Origin: MESE01 sp036675035
GTDB lineage: Bacteria; Pseudomonadota; Gammaproteobacteria; Burkholderiales; Burkholderiaceae_D
Assembly (NCBI GenBank): GCA_036675035.1
Contig: JAKFFO010000128.1
Coordinates: forward strand, 1-28,942
Reading direction: 5' to 3'
DNA length: 28,942 nt
Made by a program: the position numbers and the translations under genes. Positions 7,841 through 14,710 of the stretch are shown in pieces. Under the pieces are notes generated by a model. That model worked only from the letters and a program-made list of their open reading frames with translations, did no database searches and was not told where the DNA came from. Numbering within the stretch: position 1 is the first letter of the stretch; the number at the start of each line of letters is the position of its first letter.

Positions 7841-8533
7841 TTAGTCGTTGCTGCTGGCAAAGCCAAGCAAGTGCAACAGGCTTGTGAACAGATTGAAGAT
7901 TGATACGAACAGCGTTACTGTCGCCATTACATAATTGGTTTCGCCGCCGTGCACGATATTGCTGGTTTCATAAAGGATGAGACCGGACATCAACAATACA
8001 AAAGCCGCGGATACCGTCAAGGAGAGCGCAGGAATGTTAAAGAAAATCGCTGCAATCCCGGCCAGAAAAGCGACCAGAATACCGACTGTCAGAAATCCGC
8101 CCATGAATGAAAGATTGCGTTTGCTTACCAGTGCATAGGCCGACAATCCCATGAAGATCGCCGCTGTGCCGCCCAATGCAGTCATTACAATCTGGGTGCC
8201 GTTAGGCATGTTCATGTAATGGCTGACAATCGGTCCGAGCGTGTAGCCCATGAAGCCGGTCAACGCAAAAACCAGGGCGACGCCGAGCCCTCGATCACGA
8301 TATTTGGTCACAAGGAATAGCAAGCCGAAGTAACCGATCAACGTAATGATGATTCCGGGATGGGGTAATCCCAATGTAACCGATACGCCCGCTGCCAGCG
8401 CCGCGAACGCAAGACAGAGCGACAGCAGCATATAGGTGTTGCGCAGAACGCGATGCGCTGCGCTATCGATGACGGTAGTGGCCGATTGCGTGCGGAACGG
8501 ATTGCCGCGCGCGGTATTGTAGCGATCGTTCAT
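7841..8533 (-). CDS. Bax inhibitor-1 / YccA family membrane protein
   Basis: A 230-aa inner-membrane protein starting MNDRYNTARGNPF, with a soluble N-terminal ~25 residues and then seven hydrophobic helices. Family features are ALGGTAAIFMGLSAYAL after the fourth helix and a C-terminal acidic pattern LILYETSNIVHGG with SIFNLFTSLLHLLG. BI-1/YccA proteins are pH-sensitive channel-like membrane proteins; YccA interacts with FtsH in Escherichia coli. The frame remains open upstream to 8707, but the ATG at 8533 is chosen because AAGGAC precedes it and the upstream residues do not match the family. It is divergent from the NhaR-like regulator across a 173-base AT-rich gap. Confidence 0.9.
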   Translation of the reverse strand: MNDRYNTARGNPFRTQSATTVIDSAAHRVLRNTYMLLSLCLAFAALAAGVSVTLGLPHPGIIITLIGYFGLLFLVTKYRDRGLGVALVFALTGFMGYTLGPIVSHYMNMPNGTQIVMTALGGTAAIFMGLSAYALVSKRNLSFMGGFLTVGILVAFLAGIAAIFFNIPALSLTVSAAFVLLMSGLILYETSNIVHGGETNYVMATVTLFVSIFNLFTSLLHLLGFASSND

Positions 8534-8706
8534 GGCTGAGTCCTTATAAAATGAAACCGGGTTTAGATAAGACAAGTTCACGCTGCAGTGAGAGTTTGGG
8601 GTACACCGGAGCCTCCTGTTGATCCACAAGACAACAGAAGAATAATCAGTTTTCCATGCTTTAAAAAGCGAACATAATAGTAATATTAATTCGGAAAATA
8701 CGAACA
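8534..8706. promoter_or_regulatory. Divergent promoter region BI-1 gene / nhaR-like gene
   Basis: This AT-rich gap, especially 8640-8705, holds the promoters of two divergent genes. A short GCTTT/AAAGC inverted repeat is visible near 8659-8670. LysR-type regulators commonly bind such divergent gaps, so self- and neighbour-regulation is plausible but unproven. Confidence 0.4.
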
Positions 8707-9630
8707 ATGAAAACTACAGGACTGAATTTCCGGCATTTATATTACTTTTGGGTCGTTGCCAAGGAAGGAAGCATAACGCGTGCCGCGGAACGTCTGGACG
8801 TCGCTATTCAGACCATCAGCGCACAACTGAGCTTGCTGGAACAATCGATCGGTAAGTCCTTGCTTGCACCGCAAGGCAGACGCCTGGTGCTTACCGAGGC
8901 CGGCCGCGTGGCATTGGGATACGCGGACCAAATATTTCTTCTGGGCGAACAAATGCAGGAGGCGCTTACTGCATCGGATATGGAACATACGATGCGCTTG
9001 ACGGTCGGCATATCCGATTCAGTGCCAAAGCTGATTTCATCGCGATTGCTGGAAGCAGCGCTGTCGTTGCCGGATCGGGTCAAGCTTGTTTGCTATGAGG
9101 ATAATTTCGAATCGCTGCTCGGTGATTTGTCGGTACACAAGCTTGATGTCGTATTGACCGACCGTCCGGTGCCGTCCGGAACCACGTTGCGGGTATTCAG
9201 CCATTTGCTGGGCGAAAGCGAAGTGATGTTGTTCGGTGTGCCGGAGCTTGCCAGGAAATACCGTGCAAAGTTCCCTGCAAGCCTGAAATCGGCACCGCTC
9301 CTGCTGCCGACCCGGAACAATGCGGTGCGCGGGCGGATCGATCACTGGTTCGAAACGCATGAGTTACGGCCGAACGTGGTCGGCGAATTCGATGATAACG
9401 CGTTGCTGAATACATTCGGGCGCAGCGGCCTCGGCCTCTTTCCGGCATCATCGGCATTGGTTGCGGATGTCGAAGAGCAGTTCGGTGCGATACCGGTGGG
9501 TGAACTTGCACAGGTGCGAGAGCAATTCTATGCAATTTCGAACGAGCGCAAAATAAAACACCCGGCAATCGAAGCAATTCTTTCTGCGATACACGGCAAG
9601 GTATTCACGTCCGGCCGGCGCGGTTCGTAA
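8707..9630 (+). CDS. nhaR: NhaR-like LysR family transcriptional regulator
   Basis: A 307-aa regulator with an N-terminal winged helix-turn-helix (about 7-66) and a periplasmic-binding-protein-like effector domain (about 95-295). The opening NFRHLYYFWVVAKEGSITRAAERL and the QTISAQLSLLEQ helix resemble NhaR, which activates the sodium/proton antiporter gene nhaA in enterobacteria in response to sodium. No nhaA is present here, so the target is unknown; the divergent BI-1/YccA gene is the nearest candidate. The ATG at 8707 starts the typical LysR length without extra residues, but the ribosome site is weak. NhaR orthology is moderately supported by the start motif; regulation by sodium is inference. 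Confidence 0.82.
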   Translation: MKTTGLNFRHLYYFWVVAKEGSITRAAERLDVAIQTISAQLSLLEQSIGKSLLAPQGRRLVLTEAGRVALGYADQIFLLGEQMQEALTASDMEHTMRLTVGISDSVPKLISSRLLEAALSLPDRVKLVCYEDNFESLLGDLSVHKLDVVLTDRPVPSGTTLRVFSHLLGESEVMLFGVPELARKYRAKFPASLKSAPLLLPTRNNAVRGRIDHWFETHELRPNVVGEFDDNALLNTFGRSGLGLFPASSALVADVEEQFGAIPVGELAQVREQFYAISNERKIKHPAIEAILSAIHGKVFTSGRRGS

Positions 9631-9670
9631 TCAGCCGCATCGGTGCCCGCATCCGCATCAGAATATCGCT

Positions 9671-10069
9671 TCAGCGCCCCGGCTGCCATTCGGGGAAAGA
9701 TGGAATTTGCGATTCATGCTTCAGCCATGGAACCTCGTGTGACGTCCATATCTGGTACGCAGGCCTGATACCAGGATCATCATCCAGCGTAGCCAGGCGT
9801 AAGATCAGGTGCGGTTGATCAATGCGTTCGGCGACAAGGTGGGAGCCGCAATTTTTACAGAAGTAGCGGCGCTTTACAGGCGAAGATTCATAGTGCGCCA
9901 GGTTTTCATGCCCCTTCCGCCAGTAAAAGTGATCCCGGCTGACCGCTGCCGTAGTATTGAAGGCGGCCGCGTGCGCCTTGCGGCAAGTACGGCAGGAACA
10001 ATGTGCAATCGCCGAATCGAGTTGATCGATCTCGTATTCGATTGTCCCGCACAGACAACTTCCTTTCAC
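9671..10069 (-). CDS. GFA family (CENP-V/Gfa) zinc-binding protein
   Basis: A 132-aa protein with all cysteines of the glutathione-dependent formaldehyde-activating enzyme fold: C5 and C7 (SCLCGTIEYEI), C24, C26 and C29 (HCSCRTCRK), and C71 and C74 (FCKNCGSHL). These bind two zinc ions in the family. The name reflects Gfa, proposed to aid formaldehyde conjugation to glutathione, but most family members have unverified substrates, and no formaldehyde dehydrogenase is nearby. It starts with GTG, preceded by AGGGAGA at good spacing. It is convergent with the NhaR-like gene and divergent from the 101-aa orphan. Confidence 0.88.
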   Translation of the reverse strand: MKGSCLCGTIEYEIDQLDSAIAHCSCRTCRKAHAAAFNTTAAVSRDHFYWRKGHENLAHYESSPVKRRYFCKNCGSHLVAERIDQPHLILRLATLDDDPGIRPAYQIWTSHEVPWLKHESQIPSFPEWQPGR

Positions 10070-10277
10070 CTGGTTCTCCCTGTATCGATAGTTCGACCGA
10101 CAATTTCCGATGACGCAATGCTCAATGAATATTGATTGTTCGATTATATTAAAAATTATGCAACAAAGTCATTTGATATAGGGCAAGTCAATCGACCAAA
10201 TCCCATATTCATGGCATGCGCGAACGGATGGATAAGTAGTCTAATTACGCCTCAACGATTGTTTGGAAGTGACTGAA

Positions 10278-10583
10278 ATGTTTATTGCAGTCGACCACAG
10301 AACCGGGCCTCTGAAAAAATCGGATCTGAAATACCGTTATGCGGAAACGATTGAGGTGGATGATCCGAGGCAACTGGACCAGCCGGATTCATCACGGTTA
10401 AACCGGCAGGCGTGGAACGAGGTGCTCTACTTCGTCAACATGTTCGCAAATCTGTATGGCAAAGGGTCGCCAGGAGTGGCCAAGCATGCCGAAAAACTGC
10501 TGCACGAACACGTGCCGTCCGACCTTCATAGCCACGACAAGATAAAGCAATGGCTACTCGATTATTGGAAGTTCCACAGCTGA
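10278..10583 (+). CDS. Hypothetical protein, 101 aa
   Basis: I do not recognise this family. The ATG at 10278 is preferred to the TTG at 10263 because GGAAG lies eight bases before it. The protein is soluble, with no signal peptide. It opens MFIAVDHRTGPLKKSDLKYRYAETIEV, has a probably helical centre (WNEVLYFVNMFANLYGKGS), and ends with a His/Lys/Trp-rich helix (HSHDKIKQWLLDYWKFHS). Several His residues cluster in the second half (HEHVPSDLHSHD), which might bind metal, but that is speculation. Codon use resembles its neighbours. It stands alone between a divergent GFA gene and a same-strand hydrolase 188 bases downstream. Confidence 0.65.
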   Translation: MFIAVDHRTGPLKKSDLKYRYAETIEVDDPRQLDQPDSSRLNRQAWNEVLYFVNMFANLYGKGSPGVAKHAEKLLHEHVPSDLHSHDKIKQWLLDYWKFHS

Positions 10584-10771
10584 TATTTGTTCGTTCCTGC
10601 TCGTTCCACTGTTTTCGGGATTAGTCGGCCGATAGGTAAAGCGGCGATCCCGACGCAATCATCTCCCCCGGTCACACTCTTCGCCTACGTCGTCAAATTC
10701 GATCGCAGCCAAGGAACTTAGCTTTCATCAGCGAGTTCTTACAAATCTGCTATCTATTTGGGATATTGCGA

Positions 10772-11821
10772 ATGATTAATATTAAAGATAACGATGCTGC
10801 CCGCTTCAAGCGGACCACGCGCAAGCGCGGTTTGGCACTGGCGGCAATCGGCGCTTTGGTCGCTGCAGCGTTTGTCGTACGCAGCAAGACCCGGCAGGCA
10901 GAGCGTGCACACCCGCCGATCGGGCAGTTTATTGAAGTCGACGGAGTCCGGTTGCACTATGTAGAACACGGACAGGGGCAGGCTGTCGTGCTGCTACATG
11001 GCAACGGCAGCATGGTAGAAGATTTTACCGGCAGCGGCCTGCTTGATCAGGCGAATGCAAACTATCGTTTCATCGTCTTCGACCGGCCCGGCTTCGGCCA
11101 TAGCGAGCGTCCGCGCAACAGGATATGGACGCCGATTGCGCAAGCCCGGTTGCTGCAACGAGCGCTGCAACAACTTGGAGTCGAACAGCCGATTGTGCTC
11201 GGACATTCATGGGGCACGCTGGTTGCGCTGGCGATGGCGCTCGAATTCCCTTCCTATGTGCGCAGCCTGGTACTGTTGTCCGGCTATTACTATCCGAGCT
11301 TGCGGCTTGATGCTGCTCTGGCGTCGCCTCCGGCGATTCCACTCATAGGCGACCTGATGCGATTTACAATTTCGCCGCTGGTCGGCCGCGCAGTCTGGCC
11401 ATTCGCCGTAAAAAAAATATTCAGCCCCGCTGCAGTCTCGCCGCGGTTTGCGGCGTTTCCAGTCTGGATGGCGCTGAGGCCATCGCATTTGCGCGCCGCT
11501 GCCGCTGAAAGTGCGATGATGGCTCCGGCCGCGATGGCACTGTGCAAGCGTTATCAAGAGTTGAGCATGCCGGTGATGATCCTGGCCGGCGTCGACGATC
11601 GCATTGCGAATGCGGAGCAAAATTCGAAACGTCTGCATGATGAACTGCCACAGAGCGAGCTGCATCTGACACCGGGTGCCGGCCATATGATCCATTACCT
11701 GGTGCCCGATGAAGTCATGTCGGCGATCGATGCCGCTGAGCAGGCAGCGGTATTGCGCCAGACGCCGGTACCAATGCCGATGCCTCAAAGTGATGTGCCT
11801 CGATCACAAAGCGTGCGCTGA
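10772..11821 (+). CDS. Membrane-anchored alpha/beta hydrolase
   Basis: A 349-aa alpha/beta-fold hydrolase. Residues 20-36 form a single hydrophobic segment after a strongly basic N-terminus (KRTTRKRG), suggesting an anchor or uncleaved signal. The core has the oxyanion-side motif VVLLHGNGS, the nucleophile elbow GHSWGT (Ser146), the acid LAGVDDR (Asp275 or Asp276) and GAGHMIHY (His305), giving a complete Ser-Asp-His triad. A cap region lies at about 170-245. The C-terminal tail is Pro/Met rich. Esterase, haloperoxidase-like and epoxide-hydrolase-like relatives share this layout, so the substrate cannot be assigned. The ATG at 10772 follows GGGA with eight bases of spacing; a TTG six bases upstream is the alternative. 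Confidence 0.86.
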   Translation: MINIKDNDAARFKRTTRKRGLALAAIGALVAAAFVVRSKTRQAERAHPPIGQFIEVDGVRLHYVEHGQGQAVVLLHGNGSMVEDFTGSGLLDQANANYRFIVFDRPGFGHSERPRNRIWTPIAQARLLQRALQQLGVEQPIVLGHSWGTLVALAMALEFPSYVRSLVLLSGYYYPSLRLDAALASPPAIPLIGDLMRFTISPLVGRAVWPFAVKKIFSPAAVSPRFAAFPVWMALRPSHLRAAAAESAMMAPAAMALCKRYQELSMPVMILAGVDDRIANAEQNSKRLHDELPQSELHLTPGAGHMIHYLVPDEVMSAIDAAEQAAVLRQTPVPMPMPQSDVPRSQSVR

Positions 11822-11965
11822 TTCCATCGCGCCGTCATCCGCAATACCGGTTATTCAACAAATGCCGCGTGATCCTTGGCAGCATCGGCTCGTTCGGTAT
11901 TCCGGCAGTTGAACAATCGCGGCGCAGCCGAAAAACCATGTCGTGCAGCGGTGGAAAAGTATACG

Positions 11966-12000
11966 GAAAAGCGGCGCAGGCGGATATCCGCCTGCGCCGC
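11966..12000 (-). terminator. Strong rho-independent terminator of the orphan c-subunit gene
   Basis: Bases 11971-12000 form a perfect 30-base palindrome (arm GCGGCGCAGGCGGAT), five bases after the stop codon of the minus-strand gene. On that strand it is followed by TTTTCC. It is the strongest intrinsic terminator seen in the window. Confidence 0.75.
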
Positions 12001-12005
12001 CACGA

Positions 12006-12248
12006 TCAACCCGCAAACGGATTGGCGAACGCAAACATCATTGCAACTCCGACGCCGATCAGGAAATTCGCATCGATCAAACCGGCCAGCAGGAACATCT
12101 TGACCTGCAGCGTGTTGATCAATTCCGGTTGACGAGCCGACGCTTCAATGTATTTGCCGCCCATGACGCCTATGCCGATACAGGCACCGATAGCACCAAG
12201 ACCGATAATGAGACCGCAAGCGAGTGCAACCAAAGCAACGTTAGTCAT
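12006..12248 (-). CDS. atpE: Orphan F-type ATP synthase subunit c
   Basis: An 80-aa proteolipid with two transmembrane helices joined by the polar loop ARQPEL (residues 38-43), the hallmark of the F-ATP synthase rotor c-subunit. Helix 1 carries the glycine-rich GLGAIGACIGIGVMGG packing motif. Helix 2 holds the ion-binding carboxylate Asp59 in LAGLIDANFLIGVGVAM. Asn61 differs from the Ala I expect in typical betaproteobacterial sequences (AGLIDAAFLIG, from memory). The ATG at 12248 follows a perfect AGGAGG; the longer frame to 12359 is rejected. The gene stands alone: no other atp gene lies in the window, and it has its own terminator. It is probably a second copy, since c-subunits normally lie in the atpIBEFHAGDC operon. 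Whether it enters the main rotor ring or serves another role is unknown. Confidence 0.88.
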   Translation of the reverse strand: MTNVALVALACGLIIGLGAIGACIGIGVMGGKYIEASARQPELINTLQVKMFLLAGLIDANFLIGVGVAMMFAFANPFAG

Positions 12249-12274
12249 AATGCCTCCTGGGACAGTAATAAAAA

Positions 12275-12321
12275 AATAAGCATCGGATTGATCAAATTCA
12301 TTTCGACGGGCGATCAATCCG
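12275..12321 (-). promoter_or_regulatory. Leader hairpin followed by T-run upstream of atpE-like gene
   Basis: CGGATTGATC (12284-12293) and GATCAATCCG (12312-12321) form a perfect 10-bp stem with an 18-base spacer. On the minus strand the stem is followed after four bases by TTATTTTTTTATT and then by the AGGAGG and ATG of the c-subunit gene. It looks like an intrinsic terminator or attenuator in the leader. Alternatively it is an operator, or a terminator for transcripts entering from upstream. Confidence 0.55.
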
Positions 12322-12427
12322 GCAGGATTGTTCAAGCCGCGCTCGTCGGTTCCTGGCATCCAGTGAATGCGTCCATTCGCCGAATTGCCTGGTCCGATTC
12401 CATGATTGCGCAGTCGCCAATCCAGAT

Positions 12428-12448
12428 CAATTACCTGCGAGGTAATTG
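12428..12448. promoter_or_regulatory. Palindromic operator candidate of the XRE regulator
   Basis: CAATTACC and GGTAATTG are perfect 8-bp arms around TGCGA, ending 33 bases before the regulator's ATG. The position suits an autoregulatory site. It also lies 180 bases upstream of the divergent c-subunit gene, which it might control too. Binding by the neighbouring protein is inferred from location and symmetry. Confidence 0.6.
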
Positions 12449-12481
12449 GATGCCTTTCCTGGCGTGCGCTATGATCCGGTC

Positions 12482-13312
12482 ATGATGAATTCGATACGAC
12501 CGGTGAGCGATCTATTGCGCGAGTGGCGCCAACGCAGGCGGATGAGCCAGCTGGCACTTGCGTGCGAAGCCGACATCTCGGCGCGCCATTTGAGTTTCCT
12601 GGAAACCGGTCGGGCGCAGCCGAGCCGCGACATGCTGTTGCATCTGGCGGAGCAGCTTGAAGTCCCTTTGCGAGAGCGGAACATCCTGTTGAATGCAGCC
12701 GGATTTGCGCCGATTTTTCCCGAACGCTCGCTTGACGATCCGGCTTTGCGCGCCGCGCGGAAGGCGGTCGATCTGATTCTCGCAGGGCACGAGCCATATC
12801 CGGCGCTTGCGATAGACCGCCACTGGAATTTGATTGCGTCAAACAATGCGGTACCTCCATTACTTGCCGGCGTAGATGCTTCATTGCTGCAAGCGCCCGT
12901 TAATGTGCTACGCCTTTCACTGCACCCGGCCGGCCTCGCGCCGCGGATTGCAAACCTGCATGATTGGCGCACTCATTTGCTGGCAAGATTGCGGCGGCAA
13001 ATCGAGGCGACCGCCGACCAGGCACTGATCGCATTGCACCGCGAGCTGGTTGGATATGATGCACCGAGCCGGGGCGATGGCACCACGCCGCGGGTCGATG
13101 CCGAGGGCCCGGTAGTGGCGGTTCCTTTTCAACTGATTACCGACACCGGTATTCTTTCGTTCATCAGCACTACAACCGTATTCGGGACGCCGGTCGATAT
13201 CACCTTGTCGGAGCTGGCGCTGGAGACGTTTTTTCCGTCGGATGCAGCCACTGCGCAAGCGTTGAGCAGGCTGTTGCCGAGTCGCGGCGGCGCTCCGGCT
13301 GATTCGGTCTAG
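12482..13312 (+). CDS. XRE-family regulator with MmyB-like ligand-binding domain
   Basis: A 276-aa regulator. Residues 5-66 form a lambda-repressor-like helix-turn-helix (LREWRQRRRMSQLALACEADISARHLSFLETGRAQPS, shown here only as the motif's ends: RRRMSQLALA to LETGRAQPS). Residues about 95-260 match the MmyB-like PAS-type domain, with AIDRHWNLIASNNAVPPLL and the later WRTHLLARLRRQ and FFPSDAATA blocks. This class typically represses a neighbouring oxidoreductase gene; here no such gene adjoins, and the divergent neighbour is the orphan c-subunit. Two tandem ATGs at 12482 and 12485 are the likely starts; a TTG-initiated frame from 12446 would cross the palindrome and is rejected. No strong ribosome site is visible. 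Confidence 0.85.
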   Translation: MMNSIRPVSDLLREWRQRRRMSQLALACEADISARHLSFLETGRAQPSRDMLLHLAEQLEVPLRERNILLNAAGFAPIFPERSLDDPALRAARKAVDLILAGHEPYPALAIDRHWNLIASNNAVPPLLAGVDASLLQAPVNVLRLSLHPAGLAPRIANLHDWRTHLLARLRRQIEATADQALIALHRELVGYDAPSRGDGTTPRVDAEGPVVAVPFQLITDTGILSFISTTTVFGTPVDITLSELALETFFPSDAATAQALSRLLPSRGGAPADSV

Positions 13313-13321
13313 CCGTTTTTT
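13296..13321 (+). terminator. Possible terminator overlapping the XRE gene stop
   Basis: CGGCT and AGCCG flank a 10-base loop and are followed at once by six T residues. The right arm includes the TAG stop codon. The stem is only five to six pairs, but the T run is ideal. Confidence 0.5.
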
Positions 13322-13394
13322 CGCTTCGATTTGCGGAAGGCGAGCCGCCCAAGCCGGACAACGCGACGGAACCCGCAAACCGGAGTGCGCCGGA

Positions 13395-13712
13395 TTACCG
13401 GGAGCCTGGAGGGTCCCGGAACAGCGCATGCATCGCGTCGATCGACTCCGGACCGTAAGCGACTGACCCTACCGGGATTTTTCCGCCGATTGCGTCCAGA
13501 ATTTTTGCGGTCCATTTCGGTCCGAAGCCACCACATAGTTCCAGCAGCTGAACGCCGTCGTCGACCATTTCAAGTGCGACTCGCATGCATTGCTCGGGGC
13601 TGGAGACTCCGACTGCAATCATCGTAAAACTGCCAGATGCCATCGTCATCCTGTTCCTGGTCGGATCCAGGTCCTTGCCGCTAACGATGAAGCCGAATCT
13701 TGTAAGGGCCAT
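13395..13712 (-). CDS. DUF6506 family protein
   Basis: A 105-aa soluble protein. The middle has EMVDDGVQLLELCGGFGPKWTAKILDAIGGKIPVGSV in the pattern I associate with DUF6506 (quoted ends: DGVQLLELCGGFG and GGKIPVGSV), giving a small alpha/beta fold with an invariant ELCGGFG. The biochemical role of the family is unknown to me. The start MALTRFGFIV is supported by GGAGA five bases upstream of the ATG. It is divergent from a LysR regulator 95 bases away with an inverted repeat in the gap, the classical arrangement for a LysR-controlled target. Confidence 0.78.
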   Translation of the reverse strand: MALTRFGFIVSGKDLDPTRNRMTMASGSFTMIAVGVSSPEQCMRVALEMVDDGVQLLELCGGFGPKWTAKILDAIGGKIPVGSVAYGPESIDAMHALFRDPPGSR

Positions 13713-13741
13713 GCGATCTCCGTTTGTCGTGTCGGATGGTC

Positions 13742-13758
13742 ACTATCGCAATAATAGT
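13742..13758. promoter_or_regulatory. Candidate LysR-type binding site in divergent gap
   Basis: ACTAT and ATAGT flank seven bases in the 95-base gap between the DUF6506 gene and the LysR gene. Interrupted AT-rich dyads of this size are typical of LysR regulators. A related ACTATAT lies about 25 bases downstream (near 13773). Binding is inferred. Confidence 0.45.
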
Positions 13759-13807
13759 TATATCCGTCCAAGACTATATAAGCTAGAGTTAATGCCTTTA
13801 AGGTCTC

Positions 13808-14689
13808 ATGTTGGAACTTCGCCAGCTTCGCTATTTTGTTGCGGTCGCGGAAACCGAGCATATCGGCAATGCGGCCGATCGATTGGGAATTTCCCAATCG
13901 CCGCTCAGCCGCCAGATTCAGCAACTGGAGTCGCGGCTGGGTCTTGTTCTTTTCGAACGCAGCAAGCAACGCATATTCCTGACCAGGGAAGGAAAGGCTT
14001 TCCTGCAGGAGGCGCGCCGGCTGTTGATGCAGGCGGCAAACGTCGAGCAGCACGCGAGGCGGATTGGCAAAGGCGAAACCGGATACATTTCAATCGGCTA
14101 CGTCGAAGGCGCACTGCATGCAGGAGTGTTGCGTCATTCGCTGCGGCGGTTTCAGGCAATGCACCCGCAGATCCGAATCAGATTGTCGCGACTCCGGTCA
14201 CAGGCGCAAATCGAGGCCTTGCTGCAGGGTGATATCGATGTCGGGCATGTGTACAACATCGCATATGCGAACTCGAACATCGCCAGTCGCCTTGTCTTGA
14301 ACGAGCCATTTGTGTTGGCCATGCCGGAGAATCATCCATTCGCAACAGGCAAACGAGCAATAAAGCCGGCACAACTTGACGGACAGGCGTTTATCGCGTT
14401 GCCGCGCAATATGAACGAGGCGGCACATCGGCAGTTTATCGATGGGTGCGAAGCAGCCGGCTTCGCACCCGATATCCGCTATGAAGCGGCAGAGCCGTCA
14501 ACCGTGCTGGAACTGGTCAGTGCGGGCCTGGGCATGGCGCTGGTGCAGGCAAGTCTCAAGGACACCGCGCCGCAAGGTGTGGCATTTCGTCCGCTTGGGT
14601 TTTTCCGGCAACGATTGCGGATTTTTATGGTGCGGCGCGCGAACCGCGATACCACAGCTGTTTCCGCCTACGAAGCTGCGATGAAATGA
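13808..14689 (+). CDS. LysR family transcriptional regulator
   Basis: A 293-aa regulator with the standard N-terminal winged helix (MLELRQLRYFVAVAETEHIG to SPLSRQIQQLE, residues 1-60) and an effector-binding domain (about 90-290). The helix-turn-helix is close to the CatR/BenM/CbbR-like group of aromatic-catabolism regulators, and the effector domain holds LVLNEPFVLAMPENHP and LVSAGLGMALVQAS, common in that group. The ligand cannot be predicted. The ATG at 13808 follows AAGG at short spacing. The divergent DUF6506 gene is the probable target. It ends 21 bases from the convergent transporter gene. Confidence 0.88.
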   Translation: MLELRQLRYFVAVAETEHIGNAADRLGISQSPLSRQIQQLESRLGLVLFERSKQRIFLTREGKAFLQEARRLLMQAANVEQHARRIGKGETGYISIGYVEGALHAGVLRHSLRRFQAMHPQIRIRLSRLRSQAQIEALLQGDIDVGHVYNIAYANSNIASRLVLNEPFVLAMPENHPFATGKRAIKPAQLDGQAFIALPRNMNEAAHRQFIDGCEAAGFAPDIRYEAAEPSTVLELVSAGLGMALVQASLKDTAPQGVAFRPLGFFRQRLRIFMVRRANRDTTAVSAYEAAMK

Positions 14690-14710
14690 CGTGTGCCCGC
14701 TTCCATTCGG

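Noticed and set aside
13585..14232. 215-aa plus-strand frame spanning the LysR gene start
   Set aside because: It overlaps the divergent DUF6506 and LysR genes in another frame; the LysR protein has clear family motifs and this frame has none.
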